From Caldifarciminota bacterium (GTDB taxonomy: Bacteria > Hydrothermota > Tepidihabitantia > Tepidihabitantales > Tepidihabitantaceae), in assembly GCA_011049385.1 (NCBI GenBank), contig DSBX01000343.1, positions 1 to 5,654 on the forward strand: a stretch of 5,654 bases of DNA, given 5' to 3'. How positions within the stretch are numbered: position 1 is the stretch's first letter; every line of letters begins with the position of its first letter. The notes under the pieces were generated by a model. It was given only the letters and a program-made list of their open reading frames with translations, was not told the DNA's origin and did not search any database. Shown here one piece after another: positions 5,634-5,654 of this stretch. The translations under genes and the position numbers were made by a program.

Positions 5634-5654
5634 ATAACCAAGCGGCGCTTAAGC

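Larger units (their letters stand above)
5372..5654. other. Non-coding region upstream of the M20 gene, rich in dyad symmetry
   Basis: No convincing gene is found here on either strand. The open frames present (plus strand 5425-5637 and the minus-strand extension of the M20 frame) have unnatural compositions. Base composition is visibly less GC-rich than in the genes, mainly from about 5465 rightward. The stretch holds the M20 promoter and Shine-Dalgarno site, a 14-bp direct repeat, an 11-bp dyad CCGAATTTCGG (5566-5576), an 18-bp palindrome (5585-5602), a 27-bp imperfect dyad (5607-5633), AAGCGGCGCTT (5640-5650) and GCTTAAGC at the very end (5647-5654). It may also control a gene beyond the right edge. 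Confidence 0.7.

Noticed and set aside
5425..5637. Small 70-codon plus-strand open frame
   Set aside because: No Shine-Dalgarno site or promoter fits it, the composition is not protein-like, and it lies on the palindromes and repeats.
5604..5638. Possible plus-strand promoter (TTGCCG, 17 bp, TAACCG) for a gene beyond the right edge
   Set aside because: The -10 box is poor and lacks the final T. The bases are better explained by the 27-bp dyad.
1..5654. A new defence, mobile or CRISPR-like system
   Set aside because: All five genes fit housekeeping or known stress/hydrolase families, apart from one small unknown. There are no spacer arrays, integrases, transposases or toxin-antitoxin pairs.

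Overview
The window comes from a GC-rich bacterium. It holds five protein genes: a truncated recF, a DUF58 gene and a BatA/VWA gene on the plus strand, and a small unknown gene and an M20 metallo-hydrolase on the minus strand. RecF makes the host a bacterium rather than an archaeon. Nothing in the window fixes the phylum. The M20 enzyme is of a type I associate with archaea, thermophiles and candidate phyla, and the DUF58 + BatA-like pair is common in FCB-type and other uncultured lineages. I therefore suspect an uncultured bacterial lineage, with low confidence. There are no insertion sequences, CRISPR arrays, RNA genes or signs of phage.

Layout: (1) 1-786, minus strand: the first 262 codons of recF, cut by the left edge. 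(2) 787-863: a 77-bp divergent control region with two back-to-back sigma70-like promoters. (3) 864-3702, plus strand: a two-gene operon, DUF58 then a BatA-type membrane VWA protein, separated by 1 nt. (4) 3714-4085, minus strand: a 123-aa protein of unknown family, convergent with the operon. (5) 4127-5371, minus strand: a complete M20-family zinc hydrolase. (6) 5372-5654: a less GC-rich non-coding region with a promoter, a Shine-Dalgarno site, a 14-bp direct repeat and several dyad symmetries.

How the parts work together: RecF loads RecA at single-strand gaps during repair. The DUF58/BatA pair normally works with a MoxR AAA+ ATPase in a membrane-associated, VWA-based chaperone or envelope-stress complex, but no moxR is present here. 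The M20 enzyme probably removes an acyl or aminoacyl group from a small amide or peptide, using two metal ions. The small gene lies just downstream of it on the same strand and may be partly co-transcribed, but has its own good promoter.

The most interesting signal is regulatory. Three of the four promoters place a TANNNT -10 box only 5-6 nt before the start codon, with a -35 box 16-17 bp further upstream. These genes lack a Shine-Dalgarno site and probably give leaderless mRNAs. The M20 gene instead has a leader of about 47 nt with a clear AAAGGAG site. I found no convincing new multi-gene system. The best leads are the leaderless promoters, the palindrome cluster near the right end, and the orphan 123-aa protein.
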